Below the pieces are notes generated by a model. The model ran no database searches. It was not told where the DNA came from and worked only from the letters and a program-made list of their open reading frames with translations. 64,000 nucleotides of DNA from Lederbergia galactosidilytica (GTDB lineage: Bacteria > Bacillota > Bacilli > Bacillales > Bacillaceae_C), in assembly GCF_017873565.1 (NCBI RefSeq), contig NZ_JAGGKH010000006.1, positions 1 through 64,000 on the forward strand, read 5' to 3'. Of the stretch, positions 54,253 to 63,069 are shown piece after piece (position 1 is the stretch's first letter; the number at the start of each line of letters is the position of its first letter). Both the position numbers and the translations under genes were made by a program.

Positions 54253-55599
54253 CTAAAGAACATCTTCGTATAACGGCTCAGCGTTTTGTAATTTTTCAAC
54301 CTTTTCTTCCATTCCTGTTTTAGCATTGATGAAAATTCGGTATGTGTCATCATTCATTGTACCAACAAATTCATGACAAAACACTTCTTTACCTAGCTCA
54401 TTCATGACAATCGCTAATTTATGATCTCTAATTTTTACGTTTCCATTGATATATTCTTCTGCCTCTTGCTCAGTTAATTTAGGCTTAGGTATATCTCTTT
54501 CATGTTGACCCTTTAAGTAATCTGAAGCAGCAAATCCGATGATCTGCCCATTATCAAGCGCGACCTTAACCTTTATCGATTCTGGATATATAGTCACGTT
54601 ATCCTGCACAGTTGTAAAAGTAAATAATCCTTGGGTATCATACTGTATACTTTCATTGATATACAAATTTTCATAATGATGTGCTTGTAAATACTCCTCA
54701 GCTTTTGAAGCTGCTTCATTTAAGCTTATTTTTTGCTCCCCGATCTCTCGATGATTGATTAGCCAAATAGGATAGCCACCTTTTTTCGTCATATCAAGAC
54801 TAACTTGATCTTTTCCATTATCAAAATTAATACTGTAAAAAGGATATGCTGAGCCTTTTCCACTTTCAGTCGTTACTACCTCTTGAACATTGTCTATCCC
54901 GGCATATTCTTTAGCATAGGCAACAGCCTTTTCTTTAGATATGGCCTCACCTTTTAGATGTTTAAAATTCTGATCTTTCTTCTGAAATGTGACCATTGTT
55001 GTATCTTCCAAATTTTCTTCATCAAAGCCTTTTACTGTTTTATCAACCGTCTTGAAACCATCAATGATTGTATTATCGGCCGCTTCTTTTCCGGAAGCTA
55101 GAGCTAATTCAACATCCATCCATCTTAAATTATTCTTCAGCACCGAATGTTGAACAGTGCGTAATTCAGAGCGAATTTCATCACTTTGACCATATAGCTT
55201 CTGCAAGGTTGTATATTCTTTCTTAGATAAGGGTTCCTTATCTAAATCGCGGACTGCAGTTTGATAGCTAAAGTCTCCAATATTAGCTAGAAATTCTTCC
55301 GTTTTATTAAAGGGTAGTAAGGTTAATGGTAATTGCCCTACTTGTGTTCTTGCCTCAGAGGTAATCCTCCACACATCTGCTAGCGCCGGTGATAAAGATT
55401 TCTTAGAATTCATTGCTAAGGTTGTGCCTATTTTGTCATGTAATATATCCATTTGATAGGATAAATCATGAAAGGCTCGTTGATAATTATTTTCCGCATT
55501 CATAAGTATCGCGTTTTTCTCTTGATGTTCCTGATAGCCCCAATAAGCCGTTCCAGCTATTCCAATAACTAACACACCAATTAATATTGATCTAATCAT
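54253..55599 (-). CDS. ypeB: Germination protein YpeB
   Basis: Partner that stabilises and positions SleB in the spore inner membrane and cortex. One N-terminal membrane anchor (residues 3-20), a helical N-terminal domain and three C-terminal PepSY domains (SKEKAVAYAKEYAGIDNV, SLNEAASKAEEYLQAHHY, TEQEAEEYINGNVKIRDHKLA). 448 aa, normal. GAGGAGGTG precedes the ATG. Immediately follows sleB, the conserved bicistronic unit that is made in the forespore. Confidence 0.95.
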   Translation of the reverse strand: MIRSILIGVLVIGIAGTAYWGYQEHQEKNAILMNAENNYQRAFHDLSYQMDILHDKIGTTLAMNSKKSLSPALADVWRITSEARTQVGQLPLTLLPFNKTEEFLANIGDFSYQTAVRDLDKEPLSKKEYTTLQKLYGQSDEIRSELRTVQHSVLKNNLRWMDVELALASGKEAADNTIIDGFKTVDKTVKGFDEENLEDTTMVTFQKKDQNFKHLKGEAISKEKAVAYAKEYAGIDNVQEVVTTESGKGSAYPFYSINFDNGKDQVSLDMTKKGGYPIWLINHREIGEQKISLNEAASKAEEYLQAHHYENLYINESIQYDTQGLFTFTTVQDNVTIYPESIKVKVALDNGQIIGFAASDYLKGQHERDIPKPKLTEQEAEEYINGNVKIRDHKLAIVMNELGKEVFCHEFVGTMNDDTYRIFINAKTGMEEKVEKLQNAEPLYEDVL

Positions 55600-55616
55600 G
55601 ACACTTCACCTCCTCT

Positions 55617-56441
55617 TTACATGCAAAAGATATGTTTTCCAATTTGTTTAATTTGTGGACGGGTCCAAATCCAAGCACTTGTGGCGGTATCTGGATTGAA
55701 GTAATAAAGAGCACTGCCTGTTGGATCCCAGCCATTAATCGCATCCAAAACAGCTCGTTTTGCTGTTTCATTTGGTTCCAACCATATTTGGCCATCCGCT
55801 ACTGCAGTAAATGCCCTCGGTTCAAAGATAACGCCAGATATTGTATTTGGAAATGAGGCGCTATTCACCCTGTTTAAAATAACGGCAGCTACGGCTACCT
55901 GACCTTCATATGGCTCTCCGCGAGCTTCTCCATATACAGCATTAGCCATAAGTTGAATATCGTTTTGTGAAAAACCTGCTGGTGTGTTTGTCGCAGATGG
56001 TTTCGGTTGGTTGCTTCCACCTTGACTACTTGATTGTCCTTTAGAAGGTCCAGATTGTTGTGATAAATCCGTCCCACCATAATGGGTAAACTTATTGCCT
56101 TTTTGGATTTGGTTCTTAACATATTGTTGATCGTATTTTGAAGCTTTAATGAGTTTTGCTTTCGTATCTTCTCCAGCTAGTCCATCAATTGGCAAGCCAA
56201 ATTCACTTTGAAAATTCCTTAGTGCCCAGTATGTTCCCCAACCAAAGACACCATCAATTTTCCCATTATAAAAACCGATATACTGCAGTCTCGCTTGTAA
56301 TTCAATAACATCATCCCCAACCGCTCCTTTTTGAATCACCTGATTCGTAAAGGCACGTGTTTCCTGAATCGTAGGAACAGATAGTATGATAATGCTTACG
56401 AATAAAACAGTCAGTAGCTTAATCGCTTTGCTATATCTCAC
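55617..56441 (-). CDS. sleB: Spore cortex-lytic enzyme SleB
   Basis: Lytic transglycosylase that attacks muramic-lactam cortex during germination. Signal peptide in residues 1-30, a peptidoglycan-binding repeat domain (about 35-95, ELQARLQYIGFYNGKIDGVFGWGT), a Ser/Gln/Pro-rich linker and the catalytic hydrolase_2 domain (about 155-274) with GEARGEPYEGQVAVAAVILNR, where the first Glu is catalytic. The start is GTG at 56441, 8 bp behind GGAGG; the TTG at 56456 overlaps the site. 274 aa. Confidence 0.95.
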   Translation of the reverse strand: MRYSKAIKLLTVLFVSIIILSVPTIQETRAFTNQVIQKGAVGDDVIELQARLQYIGFYNGKIDGVFGWGTYWALRNFQSEFGLPIDGLAGEDTKAKLIKASKYDQQYVKNQIQKGNKFTHYGGTDLSQQSGPSKGQSSSQGGSNQPKPSATNTPAGFSQNDIQLMANAVYGEARGEPYEGQVAVAAVILNRVNSASFPNTISGVIFEPRAFTAVADGQIWLEPNETAKRAVLDAINGWDPTGSALYYFNPDTATSAWIWTRPQIKQIGKHIFCM

Positions 56442-56542
56442 TTTAATAGCCTCCAAAAATTGTTTTCCTAATCCTATTGTCTTTAGGGAATCCGATTTTT
56501 ATTCATGATAAGTAAGAAAAACTACCACATTTTCTAGCCAAA

Positions 56543-56583
56543 TAAAAAAACAGCTGACATTATTAGAATGCAGCTGTTTTTTC
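56543..56583 (-). terminator. Terminator overlapping the end of prsW
   Basis: AAACAGCTG and CAGCTGTTT pair around a 14-nt loop that contains the prsW stop codon (56565-56563). T-runs follow on both strands. Confidence 0.8.
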
Positions 56584-57249
56584 TTCGGTTTTATTTTGAA
56601 TATGTTTTTCCGATAGTCTATGTGCATGTTTCGCTTTCTTTAATCCAACATACCATAGGAATAGCATAAAAGGAATGATGTAGTAAATCCATCTTTTCCC
56701 GACTAATATAGAATCATAAAATCCATGTAAAATAAAAGGTGTAATAAAAGAAAAGCAGATCCATTTAACTGGACTTCCACCAATATTAAATTTTGCCTTG
56801 CCAAGATAATAGCCCATCAATACCCCAAATAAAGCATGACTAGAGACTGGCAGTAGAGCACGCCCCATTGCAAATTCAATTCCATTACCAAGTAAATAAA
56901 GAATATTTTCAACGGTAGCAAAACCTAATGAAATAGAAGCACCATACACAATCCCATCATATGGCTCATCAAAGTCAGCATGTGGGTAAATAGTTAAAAA
57001 CAATATAAACCACTTAAAAAACTCCTCTAAAAAAGCAGCAGAAATAAATGAATGAAGATATTCATTCACAATAATATTTTCAGCATCTATCACATATTGC
57101 ATAAACATAATTGGAAATGTTAAAATGGCGCCAAACAAAAACATTTTAAATACATTTATAACAGGCTCTTGCCCATATTGGTCACGTAAATAAAAATAAC
57201 TAATTAAAGCTAAACCCGGGGCAATCCCGGCAGATAATATGCCAAACAT
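56563..57249 (-). CDS. prsW: Site-1 membrane protease PrsW
   Basis: In Bacillus, PrsW makes the first cut in the anti-sigma factor RsiW in response to antimicrobial peptides. Seven or eight membrane segments with the glutamic-type protease motifs FLEEFFKW (EExxK), GFATVENILYL and SSHALFGVLMGY. 228 aa, normal. Lies between sleB and ansA as in B. subtilis. No rsiW or sigW is in the window. Confidence 0.93.
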   Translation of the reverse strand: MFGILSAGIAPGLALISYFYLRDQYGQEPVINVFKMFLFGAILTFPIMFMQYVIDAENIIVNEYLHSFISAAFLEEFFKWFILFLTIYPHADFDEPYDGIVYGASISLGFATVENILYLLGNGIEFAMGRALLPVSSHALFGVLMGYYLGKAKFNIGGSPVKWICFSFITPFILHGFYDSILVGKRWIYYIIPFMLFLWYVGLKKAKHAHRLSEKHIQNKTEEKTAAF

Positions 57250-57355
57250 AACCAGCTCTCATTTCTATCTGTTTCTTTTATGTTAACATGGAAAAGATGA
57301 ATTGGGAATGATTTTCAAGTAATGAACTATACTAATAACGAAAAGGTGAAAAATA

Positions 57356-58348
57356 TTGAAAAACATACTTGTATTACATACTGGTGGAACCATTTCCATG
57401 CACGAAGACACCCAGTCAGGTGCGGTTGGTCCGTCTCTTAATCATCCACTCCTGGATTTTACAGAGGTTTTAAAAGGAATTGCAAAAATCACCACAAAAC
57501 AGCCATTCGATCTCCCCTCCCCTCATATTGGGCCAAGAGAAATGTTAACACTGAAAAATTTGATTGAGGAAGAGTGTAGACAGCATTCATTTAACGGTGT
57601 AGTGATTACTCACGGTACAGATACTCTTGAGGAGACTGCCTATTTCTTAGATCTCACCCTCGATACTACTATTCCCATTGTTCTCACTGGAGCCATGCGG
57701 TCAAGTAATGAGATTGGCTCAGATGGGTTATACAATTTTATTTCCGCAATACGTGTGGCCTGTTGTAGTGAAGCGAAAAATAAAGGGGTCTTAGTTGTTT
57801 TAAATGATGAAATTCATGCTGCAAAAAACGTAACAAAAACACATGCGAGTAATGTTTCAACTTTTCAAAGTCCACAATATGGGCCTATCGGTTTAGTGAC
57901 AAAACGAGAAATTTTGTTTCATTATAAGCCATTATATAGAGAAAAATATAATCCTCAACAAATATCCAAAAGAGTTGCACTCCTAAAAGCATATGCGGGA
58001 ATGGAAGCAGATTTGCTTGATGCTATTTTTGATAAAAAATATGACGGTGTTGTGATAGAAGCATTAGGGCAAGGAAATTTACCACCTTATTGCCTACCGG
58101 GAGTCGAAAGATTAATAAAAGCTAATATTCCTATCGTTGTCGTTTCTCGTTGTTTTAAGGGAGTTGCTCAAGATGTCTATGATTATCAAGGTGGAGGAAA
58201 GCAGCTGAAAGAAATGGGAGTTATTTTCAGCAATGGATTAAATGGGCAAAAAGCAAGAATTAAATTGTTAATTACTTTAACAAAAACTGCTGATCCCCAA
58301 AAATTAAATAAAATTTTCCAAGATCCTGTTTGTGATTTTGAAGAGTAA
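57356..58348 (+). CDS. ansA: L-asparaginase, type I
   Basis: Hydrolyses asparagine to aspartate and ammonia in the cytoplasm. Catalytic threonines in HTGGTISM (about 8-15) and in VVITHGTDTLEETAYFLDL (about 85-103). 330 aa without a signal peptide. The start is TTG at 57356 behind AAAGGTGA. In B. subtilis ansA is followed by ansB; here a CtaG-like gene follows instead. Confidence 0.94.
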   Translation: MKNILVLHTGGTISMHEDTQSGAVGPSLNHPLLDFTEVLKGIAKITTKQPFDLPSPHIGPREMLTLKNLIEEECRQHSFNGVVITHGTDTLEETAYFLDLTLDTTIPIVLTGAMRSSNEIGSDGLYNFISAIRVACCSEAKNKGVLVVLNDEIHAAKNVTKTHASNVSTFQSPQYGPIGLVTKREILFHYKPLYREKYNPQQISKRVALLKAYAGMEADLLDAIFDKKYDGVVIEALGQGNLPPYCLPGVERLIKANIPIVVVSRCFKGVAQDVYDYQGGGKQLKEMGVIFSNGLNGQKARIKLLITLTKTADPQKLNKIFQDPVCDFEE

Positions 58349-58429
58349 TGATTATTATGCAGCAATAAGCCTGACCATTCATAAAAAATGAAGATAAGAC
58401 ATATTTATAGAAAACTTGGAGGTGGCTAT

Positions 58430-59239
58430 ATGTTTTCTCTATATATGCTTGTCAGCGATGAGTGGAGTGGCATCTTCTTTATAATTTTAAGCTTTATCGC
58501 GATTCTTTATGGGGTCCTTATCAAACGGGCCACTAACCTGAAGCTTTGTTCATCGAAGCCCTTAATATTCTACACCGGTTTATTTTTAACCTATTTAACT
58601 ATTAATAGTCCTCTTACCATCCTAAGCCACCTCTATTTTAGTTCACACATGCTGTTTATGAGTATTCATTATTTTATTATTCCACCACTCTTGTTATTAG
58701 GAATCCCTCTCTCTCTATACAAATATTTAAAGCAATTTAAATTGATTAGGTGGATCAAATATTTACTAATTCAGCCAGTTCCGGCACTTTACTCTTTTGC
58801 CATTCTATTCTTCGTTTATCACTTCCAAATGATCTTACAGACCTTTACCCAATATCCCTATATTCATAAAATTTACCTTTATTTGCTGTTTTATTTATCT
58901 ATGAATATGTGGCGACCACTCGTTTATCCAACCATTAACCAAGTAAAGCAAAAAAAGAGCTTCATTTTTAAAAGCTCTCTTCTTCTCATGCCAGCGTGTC
59001 TATTTTTTATTTTCACTGGCGTTTTAAATGGGGTAGGCCATCTTCCTTTACAGGGACAGCTAACCGCTACCCTTTGCTTACCTAATAGTGATGCAATCAG
59101 TTATTTAGTTCCGATCAATAATAAGTATGATCCATTACTGGCCGGTCTTCTTATGCTAGCTATTCACAAAGTAAGTTTAATGAGTATAGTAAAATTTGAA
59201 CACAGATTGCGGAAGGGGATAGCTAGAAAACTGCTGTAA
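58430..59239 (+). CDS. CtaG-like (caa3_CtaG) cytochrome oxidase assembly factor family protein
   Basis: A 269-residue membrane protein with about seven segments. Family marks are the FSSHMLFMSIHYFIIPPLLLLGIP segment (normally SAHMxQH) and, near the end, DPLLAGLLMLA in place of the usual DQxxGGLIMW. Both His-rich sites are thus weakened, which suggests a diverged paralogue of CtaG, a factor for copper/caa3 oxidase assembly. TTGGAGGTGG lies before the ATG at 58430; an in-frame ATG at 58388 has no site. 80 bp behind ansA. The function is inferred. Confidence 0.7.
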   Translation: MFSLYMLVSDEWSGIFFIILSFIAILYGVLIKRATNLKLCSSKPLIFYTGLFLTYLTINSPLTILSHLYFSSHMLFMSIHYFIIPPLLLLGIPLSLYKYLKQFKLIRWIKYLLIQPVPALYSFAILFFVYHFQMILQTFTQYPYIHKIYLYLLFYLSMNMWRPLVYPTINQVKQKKSFIFKSSLLLMPACLFFIFTGVLNGVGHLPLQGQLTATLCLPNSDAISYLVPINNKYDPLLAGLLMLAIHKVSLMSIVKFEHRLRKGIARKLL

Positions 59240-59240
59240 A

Positions 59241-60200
59241 CTATCTATCCTGTACACAGTTCGCAATAAGTCCCCCGTGTAAACGTCCGTTTTCAATAAA
59301 GATCTCATTTGCTTCATTCCCAGCTGCAATTACGCCTGCAATGAATAAATTTTTGATGTTGGTTTCCATTGTTTCTGGATTGAATTGTGGTCTTCCAGTA
59401 ATATCATCAATCGCTACTCCCATTTTTTTAATAAATGGATGATCCGGATGATAACCTGTCATTGCAAAAACAAAGTCATTGTCAATTTCTTTGACTTCAT
59501 CCCCAACTTGATAACGAACAGAGTGAGGAGTTATTTCCAAAACATGTGCATTAAATTCTAATTTAATTTCTTCATTTTTAACTAAAGCCTGATATTCTGG
59601 TAATATCCACGGTTTTACACTAACAGAATAATCGTTCCCTCGATATAAATTAGTTACTCTTGCTCCAGCATTATGAAGTTCTAACGCAGCATCTACAGCA
59701 GAGTTCTTTCCTCCGATCACTACTACATCGGTGTCAAAGTAAGGGTGTCCTTCTTTAAAATAATGAAGCACTTTATCTAAATCTTCCCCTGGGACATTCA
59801 TATAATTAGGATGATCATAATAACCAGTCGCGACAATTATATATTTCGCTTCATATTCTTCTTTCGATGTTTCTACTGTAAATACATCTTTTTCTTGTTT
59901 TACATTTAACACTGATTCATAACGATTAATTCTTACATCCTTTTGTTTTACTACTTCACGATAATATGTAAGTGCCTGATTTCTTTTTGGCTTACGTTCT
60001 ACTGTGATAAACGGCACATCTCCTATGGCTAGTTTTTCACTAGAACTAAAAAATGTTTGATGGGTTGGGTAATGGTATAGCGCATTAGCAATATTACCTT
60101 TTTCAATCACAAGTGGATTTTTCCCGATGTTTTTTAAAGCAATGGCAGCGGCTAATCCACAAGGACCGCCACCTATAATAATGCATTCTTCTTTTTGCAT
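59241..60200 (-). CDS. bdr: Bacillithiol disulphide reductase YpdA (Bdr)
   Basis: FAD- and NADPH-dependent flavoenzyme of the thioredoxin-reductase fold that reduces bacillithiol disulphide. FAD site IIGGGPCGLAAAIALK (residues 7-22), YHYPTHQTFFSSSEKLAIGD typical of YpdA, NADPH site VIGGKNSAVDAALEL and the C-terminal LFIAGVIAAGNE. It has no CxxC pair; Cys14 in GGGPCG is the conserved active-site cysteine. 319 aa. bshA and bshB1 of the same pathway are 35 kb away in this window. Confidence 0.93.
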   Translation of the reverse strand: MQKEECIIIGGGPCGLAAAIALKNIGKNPLVIEKGNIANALYHYPTHQTFFSSSEKLAIGDVPFITVERKPKRNQALTYYREVVKQKDVRINRYESVLNVKQEKDVFTVETSKEEYEAKYIIVATGYYDHPNYMNVPGEDLDKVLHYFKEGHPYFDTDVVVIGGKNSAVDAALELHNAGARVTNLYRGNDYSVSVKPWILPEYQALVKNEEIKLEFNAHVLEITPHSVRYQVGDEVKEIDNDFVFAMTGYHPDHPFIKKMGVAIDDITGRPQFNPETMETNIKNLFIAGVIAAGNEANEIFIENGRLHGGLIANCVQDR

Positions 60201-60428
60201 TTTAAGACTCTCCTATTCTTATGAACAATCACGCAAGGCGACTACTTATCAGTGGGCAAGCAAATAAAGTAAGATCCTCTTTGCTTTTCCTTAACATATG
60301 TTTGTCCGTAATTCTAAAGCACGTAGAGTTGGACATCGATTGCGAATTTGGGCCATCCATCCTAGGAAAATAACGCAATCTCCCATCTATATGATAGGAG
60401 ATTTCAAAAATGAGTGCAATGAATTTGA

Positions 60429-61001
60429 TTAAAAATTTGCATAGAGGGTTTGCATCGCTGTTTTATCTATAATGGTTTTTCCATATTCTTCTAAATACGC
60501 CCATGTGTAAGTACTTCGCTCTCCATATTCTTCCCCCAAAGCCAATAAACTCTCTTGCCTCATATTCCCTTTCATCATCACTAAGTAATATTGATCTTTA
60601 AACATATACAAAGAACTGATACTTTGCAGCCGCTCTAAATCGGACATTCTTTTGGCTAAGAAAATACAATCATCAATCGAATCAAAAACGAATATAACGA
60701 AATCATTTTCAAATATAATACTTGGTTCATGAATCCCTATTGGGAAATCAACCATATCATCATCATCTAAAGTTAATATTAAAACTAATTCGTTTGCGTT
60801 CATAGAATAAATTTCAACAGCCATTGCTTCACAATCCTGCAAATTATACATACGGCATGCCTCATCAAGCATTCTATCGAATAAAGCGTCCCATACGTAC
60901 GGCTTTTCTAACATTTCTTCTTCGGTCATTCCTTTAAAGGATAGTTCATCAAACGAAATTGAATATTTAATTTGATTTAGTGCTATGCGCTCCAGCTTCA
61001 C
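60429..61001 (-). CDS. mecB: Adapter protein MecB (YpbH), MecA paralogue
   Basis: MecA/YpbH family proteins deliver substrates to ClpC. The N-terminal target-binding domain (KLERIALNQIKYSISFDELSFKGMTEEEM) and the C-terminal ClpC-binding domain (about 105-190, FVFDSIDDCIFLAKRM ... YLVMMKG ... EYGKTI) are separated by a short acidic linker (LDDDDMVDF). 190 aa, near the 194 of YpbH, and the gene stands next to ypbG, which identifies it as mecB rather than mecA. The start is GTG behind AGGGGGCGG. Confidence 0.88.
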   Translation of the reverse strand: MKLERIALNQIKYSISFDELSFKGMTEEEMLEKPYVWDALFDRMLDEACRMYNLQDCEAMAVEIYSMNANELVLILTLDDDDMVDFPIGIHEPSIIFENDFVIFVFDSIDDCIFLAKRMSDLERLQSISSLYMFKDQYYLVMMKGNMRQESLLALGEEYGERSTYTWAYLEEYGKTIIDKTAMQTLYANF

Positions 61002-61333
61002 GAAACCGCCCCCTGAAGTTGCTCTTTCCCTCCATACTATGTAACTTCATAAAGATGGTTCATCGAAAAGCGAATGTACCAGATTAGCAACGTATATATT
61101 TAAAGACTGTTAACAATATAGAGTAAATACGGTGGGGGCGAATGACGAGCTGATGTTACCATACATAAAGAGTGAAAATTTGTCAGGACTAGAAATGCGA
61201 AAAGGGAATGTGTTAAAAGGATAACGGATGCTTTCTAAAAAAGGAGGAATGCTATTCTCTTCTTGGGTTCTAGGTTATTTAACGATCATCCTCTATCAAT
61301 ATAGATGTCTGAGTATGAGTGCAATCTTTCAGC
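61002..61333. other. Intergenic region mecB/ypbG
   Basis: About 330 bp. It includes the mecB promoter region. A short plus-strand frame with an AAAGGAGGA near 61240 runs into ypbG in antisense; it has no spacing to an ATG and is not called. Nothing else is seen. Confidence 0.35.
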
Positions 61334-62092
61334 TTATTCATCCTTTTTTAAAATTAATAAATGCGTCTCAGGTTTGGCGCCAAGGCGCAAAGGCAATAAA
61401 GAAGTGCCGTATCCATTGCTGACCAAAAGACGAGTACCATTCCTTACACTCATACCGCCCTTTTTATAAGGTCCTAACCCAAAGATTCGGATCTGTCCTC
61501 CATGGGTGTGCCCACTTAATATGAGAGAAATTTGGTGATCCTCAGGTAACATCTCTAGAATAGCTGGATTGTGACTTAACATAATTTGAAATTTATTCGG
61601 CTCAGCATTTTCTAGAATAGATTCAATTGGCGGTAATTCCTGTGTTGTTACATCATCAACACCGATAAAGGCCAACTCCTTGTTAGGCATTTCATAAACT
61701 TCATTTTTTAATTCCCTCACATTAAAGCGAACGAAATGTTCACGCAGTTGTTCTTCACTCAATTCATAATCGTTATTTCCCCAAACAAAATAAATTGGTG
61801 CTATTGCTTTTAATATAGACAAATTATAGGCAATTCTTGAATAAGGCACGCCCTTTTCAGCTAGATCACCGCCAATGACAATCCAATCCGGTTTTTCGTT
61901 CAGTAAATCAGATGAGATTTTCCTACGATGAATATCAGAGATAAAAAAAATCGATTTTCCTTCCAATGAATGAGGAAGATTTTCAAATAGAAGCACTTCC
62001 GTACACACATTATCTTCAAAGGCAGTTCTTACCATGTAAATTGTTAGACAAATCCCTATGATTAAGATGATACAGACCGATATTATGATCAA
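61334..62092 (-). CDS. ypbG: YpbG-like metallophosphoesterase
   Basis: A calcineurin-type phosphoesterase with an N-terminal membrane anchor (residues 1-22). The five metal-binding blocks are visible: SDIHRRK, GGDLAEKG, GNNDYEL, LSHNP and GHTHGGQI. The substrate is not known. 252 aa. The start is TTG at 62092, 5 bp behind GGGGGA. It lies upstream of mecB on the same strand, matching B. subtilis. Confidence 0.88.
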   Translation of the reverse strand: MIIISVCIILIIGICLTIYMVRTAFEDNVCTEVLLFENLPHSLEGKSIFFISDIHRRKISSDLLNEKPDWIVIGGDLAEKGVPYSRIAYNLSILKAIAPIYFVWGNNDYELSEEQLREHFVRFNVRELKNEVYEMPNKELAFIGVDDVTTQELPPIESILENAEPNKFQIMLSHNPAILEMLPEDHQISLILSGHTHGGQIRIFGLGPYKKGGMSVRNGTRLLVSNGYGTSLLPLRLGAKPETHLLILKKDE

Positions 62093-62563
62093 GAAAATCC
62101 CCCATTCATTCTTTATCTCTGTCAGCTTTATAATAGTAGTTCATACTAATAAAGTGTCCAACTCATTTTTATCATATCATGATTTTATGGAGATTGATTA
62201 TTGTTTCATAAGAATTGTCTAGGAGGATGATAGTGAATGAATTTTTAAGACGGGATGCCTCCCCTGCGGCTTGAATATGTTAGACCCTGTGGGAGAATGA
62301 GTCTCACACAGGGTATGGCTCATTACGCAGTGTCCTTGCGTCAGGTTTATGCGTAACGACTGTGAATAACTTCGTAGCGGCCTTAGTCTCATAAAGATAC
62401 TATATTTCATTGCAGATTTTCTTCTACATACTAATAATTTTCAAAGTCAGTCTTCTTTACTCTCAATATCGAAATGACTGTGTGCCTAATATTATAAGTT
62501 AAATGAACTTAAAGTAAAAAACTACATACATTGTATAAACAGTAACAGAGGGAGAGGATTGTT
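62093..62563. other. Intergenic region with a structured, GC-richer block
   Basis: 470 bp without a gene. The outer parts are AT-rich; the middle (about 62250-62400) is GC-richer and holds two strong inverted repeats (see next entry). Confidence 0.5.
62250..62400. repeat. Unidentified element with two strong tandem hairpins
   Basis: ACCCTGTGxGAGA (62284-62296) pairs with TCTCxCACAGGGT (62302-62314) over 12 bp with one mismatch, and TTACGCA (62323-62329) pairs with TGCGTAA (62350-62356). Neither has a T-run, so they are not ordinary terminators. Frames crossing the block lack ribosome binding sites. It could be the end of a lost insertion sequence, a repeat or a structured RNA; strand unknown. 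Confidence 0.45.
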
Positions 62564-62941
62564 TTGTATTATTTTCCATGCCGTTATTGCCCATATCCAC
62601 CATACCCGCTCAAGAACCAACCTAATCATATGGGAAGAAAACAAAATTTATATCCACCTGTTAAGATTGAAAAATTACATCAATCTGCGCAAAAATTTCA
62701 GTTGCTTATGACCCAAGCAAGCTTATTGATTAATAAAATTAATTCTTCCTCAACATTTGCACATGAATTAATCGATGCCGCACAACAATCAAATAAAAAG
62801 AAAGTTGAAGAGCTTATTCAATCTACTGGGCTTTCAATCCCGGTCATAAGCCACTTTAATCCTGATGGGATTATATTTGAGTTAAGTAATGCAGAAAATG
62901 GAAAGGGCTGCTGCACTTTACATATTGCTCTGCAATGGTAA
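62564..62941 (+). CDS. Hypothetical protein, possibly spore-associated
   Basis: A 125-residue protein starting at TTG 62564, 5 bp behind GGGAGAGGA. The N-terminus (MYYFPCRYCPYPPYPLKNQP) is rich in Tyr, Cys and Pro, like several spore coat proteins. The rest is a helical stretch (KIEKLHQSAQKFQLLMTQAS) and a beta-rich end with GCCTLHIALQW. I do not recognise the family; a coat role is a guess from composition. Confidence 0.65.
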   Translation: MYYFPCRYCPYPPYPLKNQPNHMGRKQNLYPPVKIEKLHQSAQKFQLLMTQASLLINKINSSSTFAHELIDAAQQSNKKKVEELIQSTGLSIPVISHFNPDGIIFELSNAENGKGCCTLHIALQW

Positions 62942-63069
62942 ATTAGTACCGGCTATAGTACAAAACAAAGCTACAACCTCCTGCTTTGTAGGATAAATAG
63001 CTAAGTATCAATCTGAAACGACGTTATTGTGACCACGCCTATTGACCTGTTTAAGTGGTCTCCTTTGAA

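Noticed and set aside
55592-55795. Minus-strand frame of 67 codons overlapping sleB
   Set aside because: Shadow of sleB in another frame.
60381-60412. AATCTCC/GGAGATT hairpin behind mecB as a terminator
   Set aside because: The stem is good, but no T-run follows on the minus strand; left uncalled.
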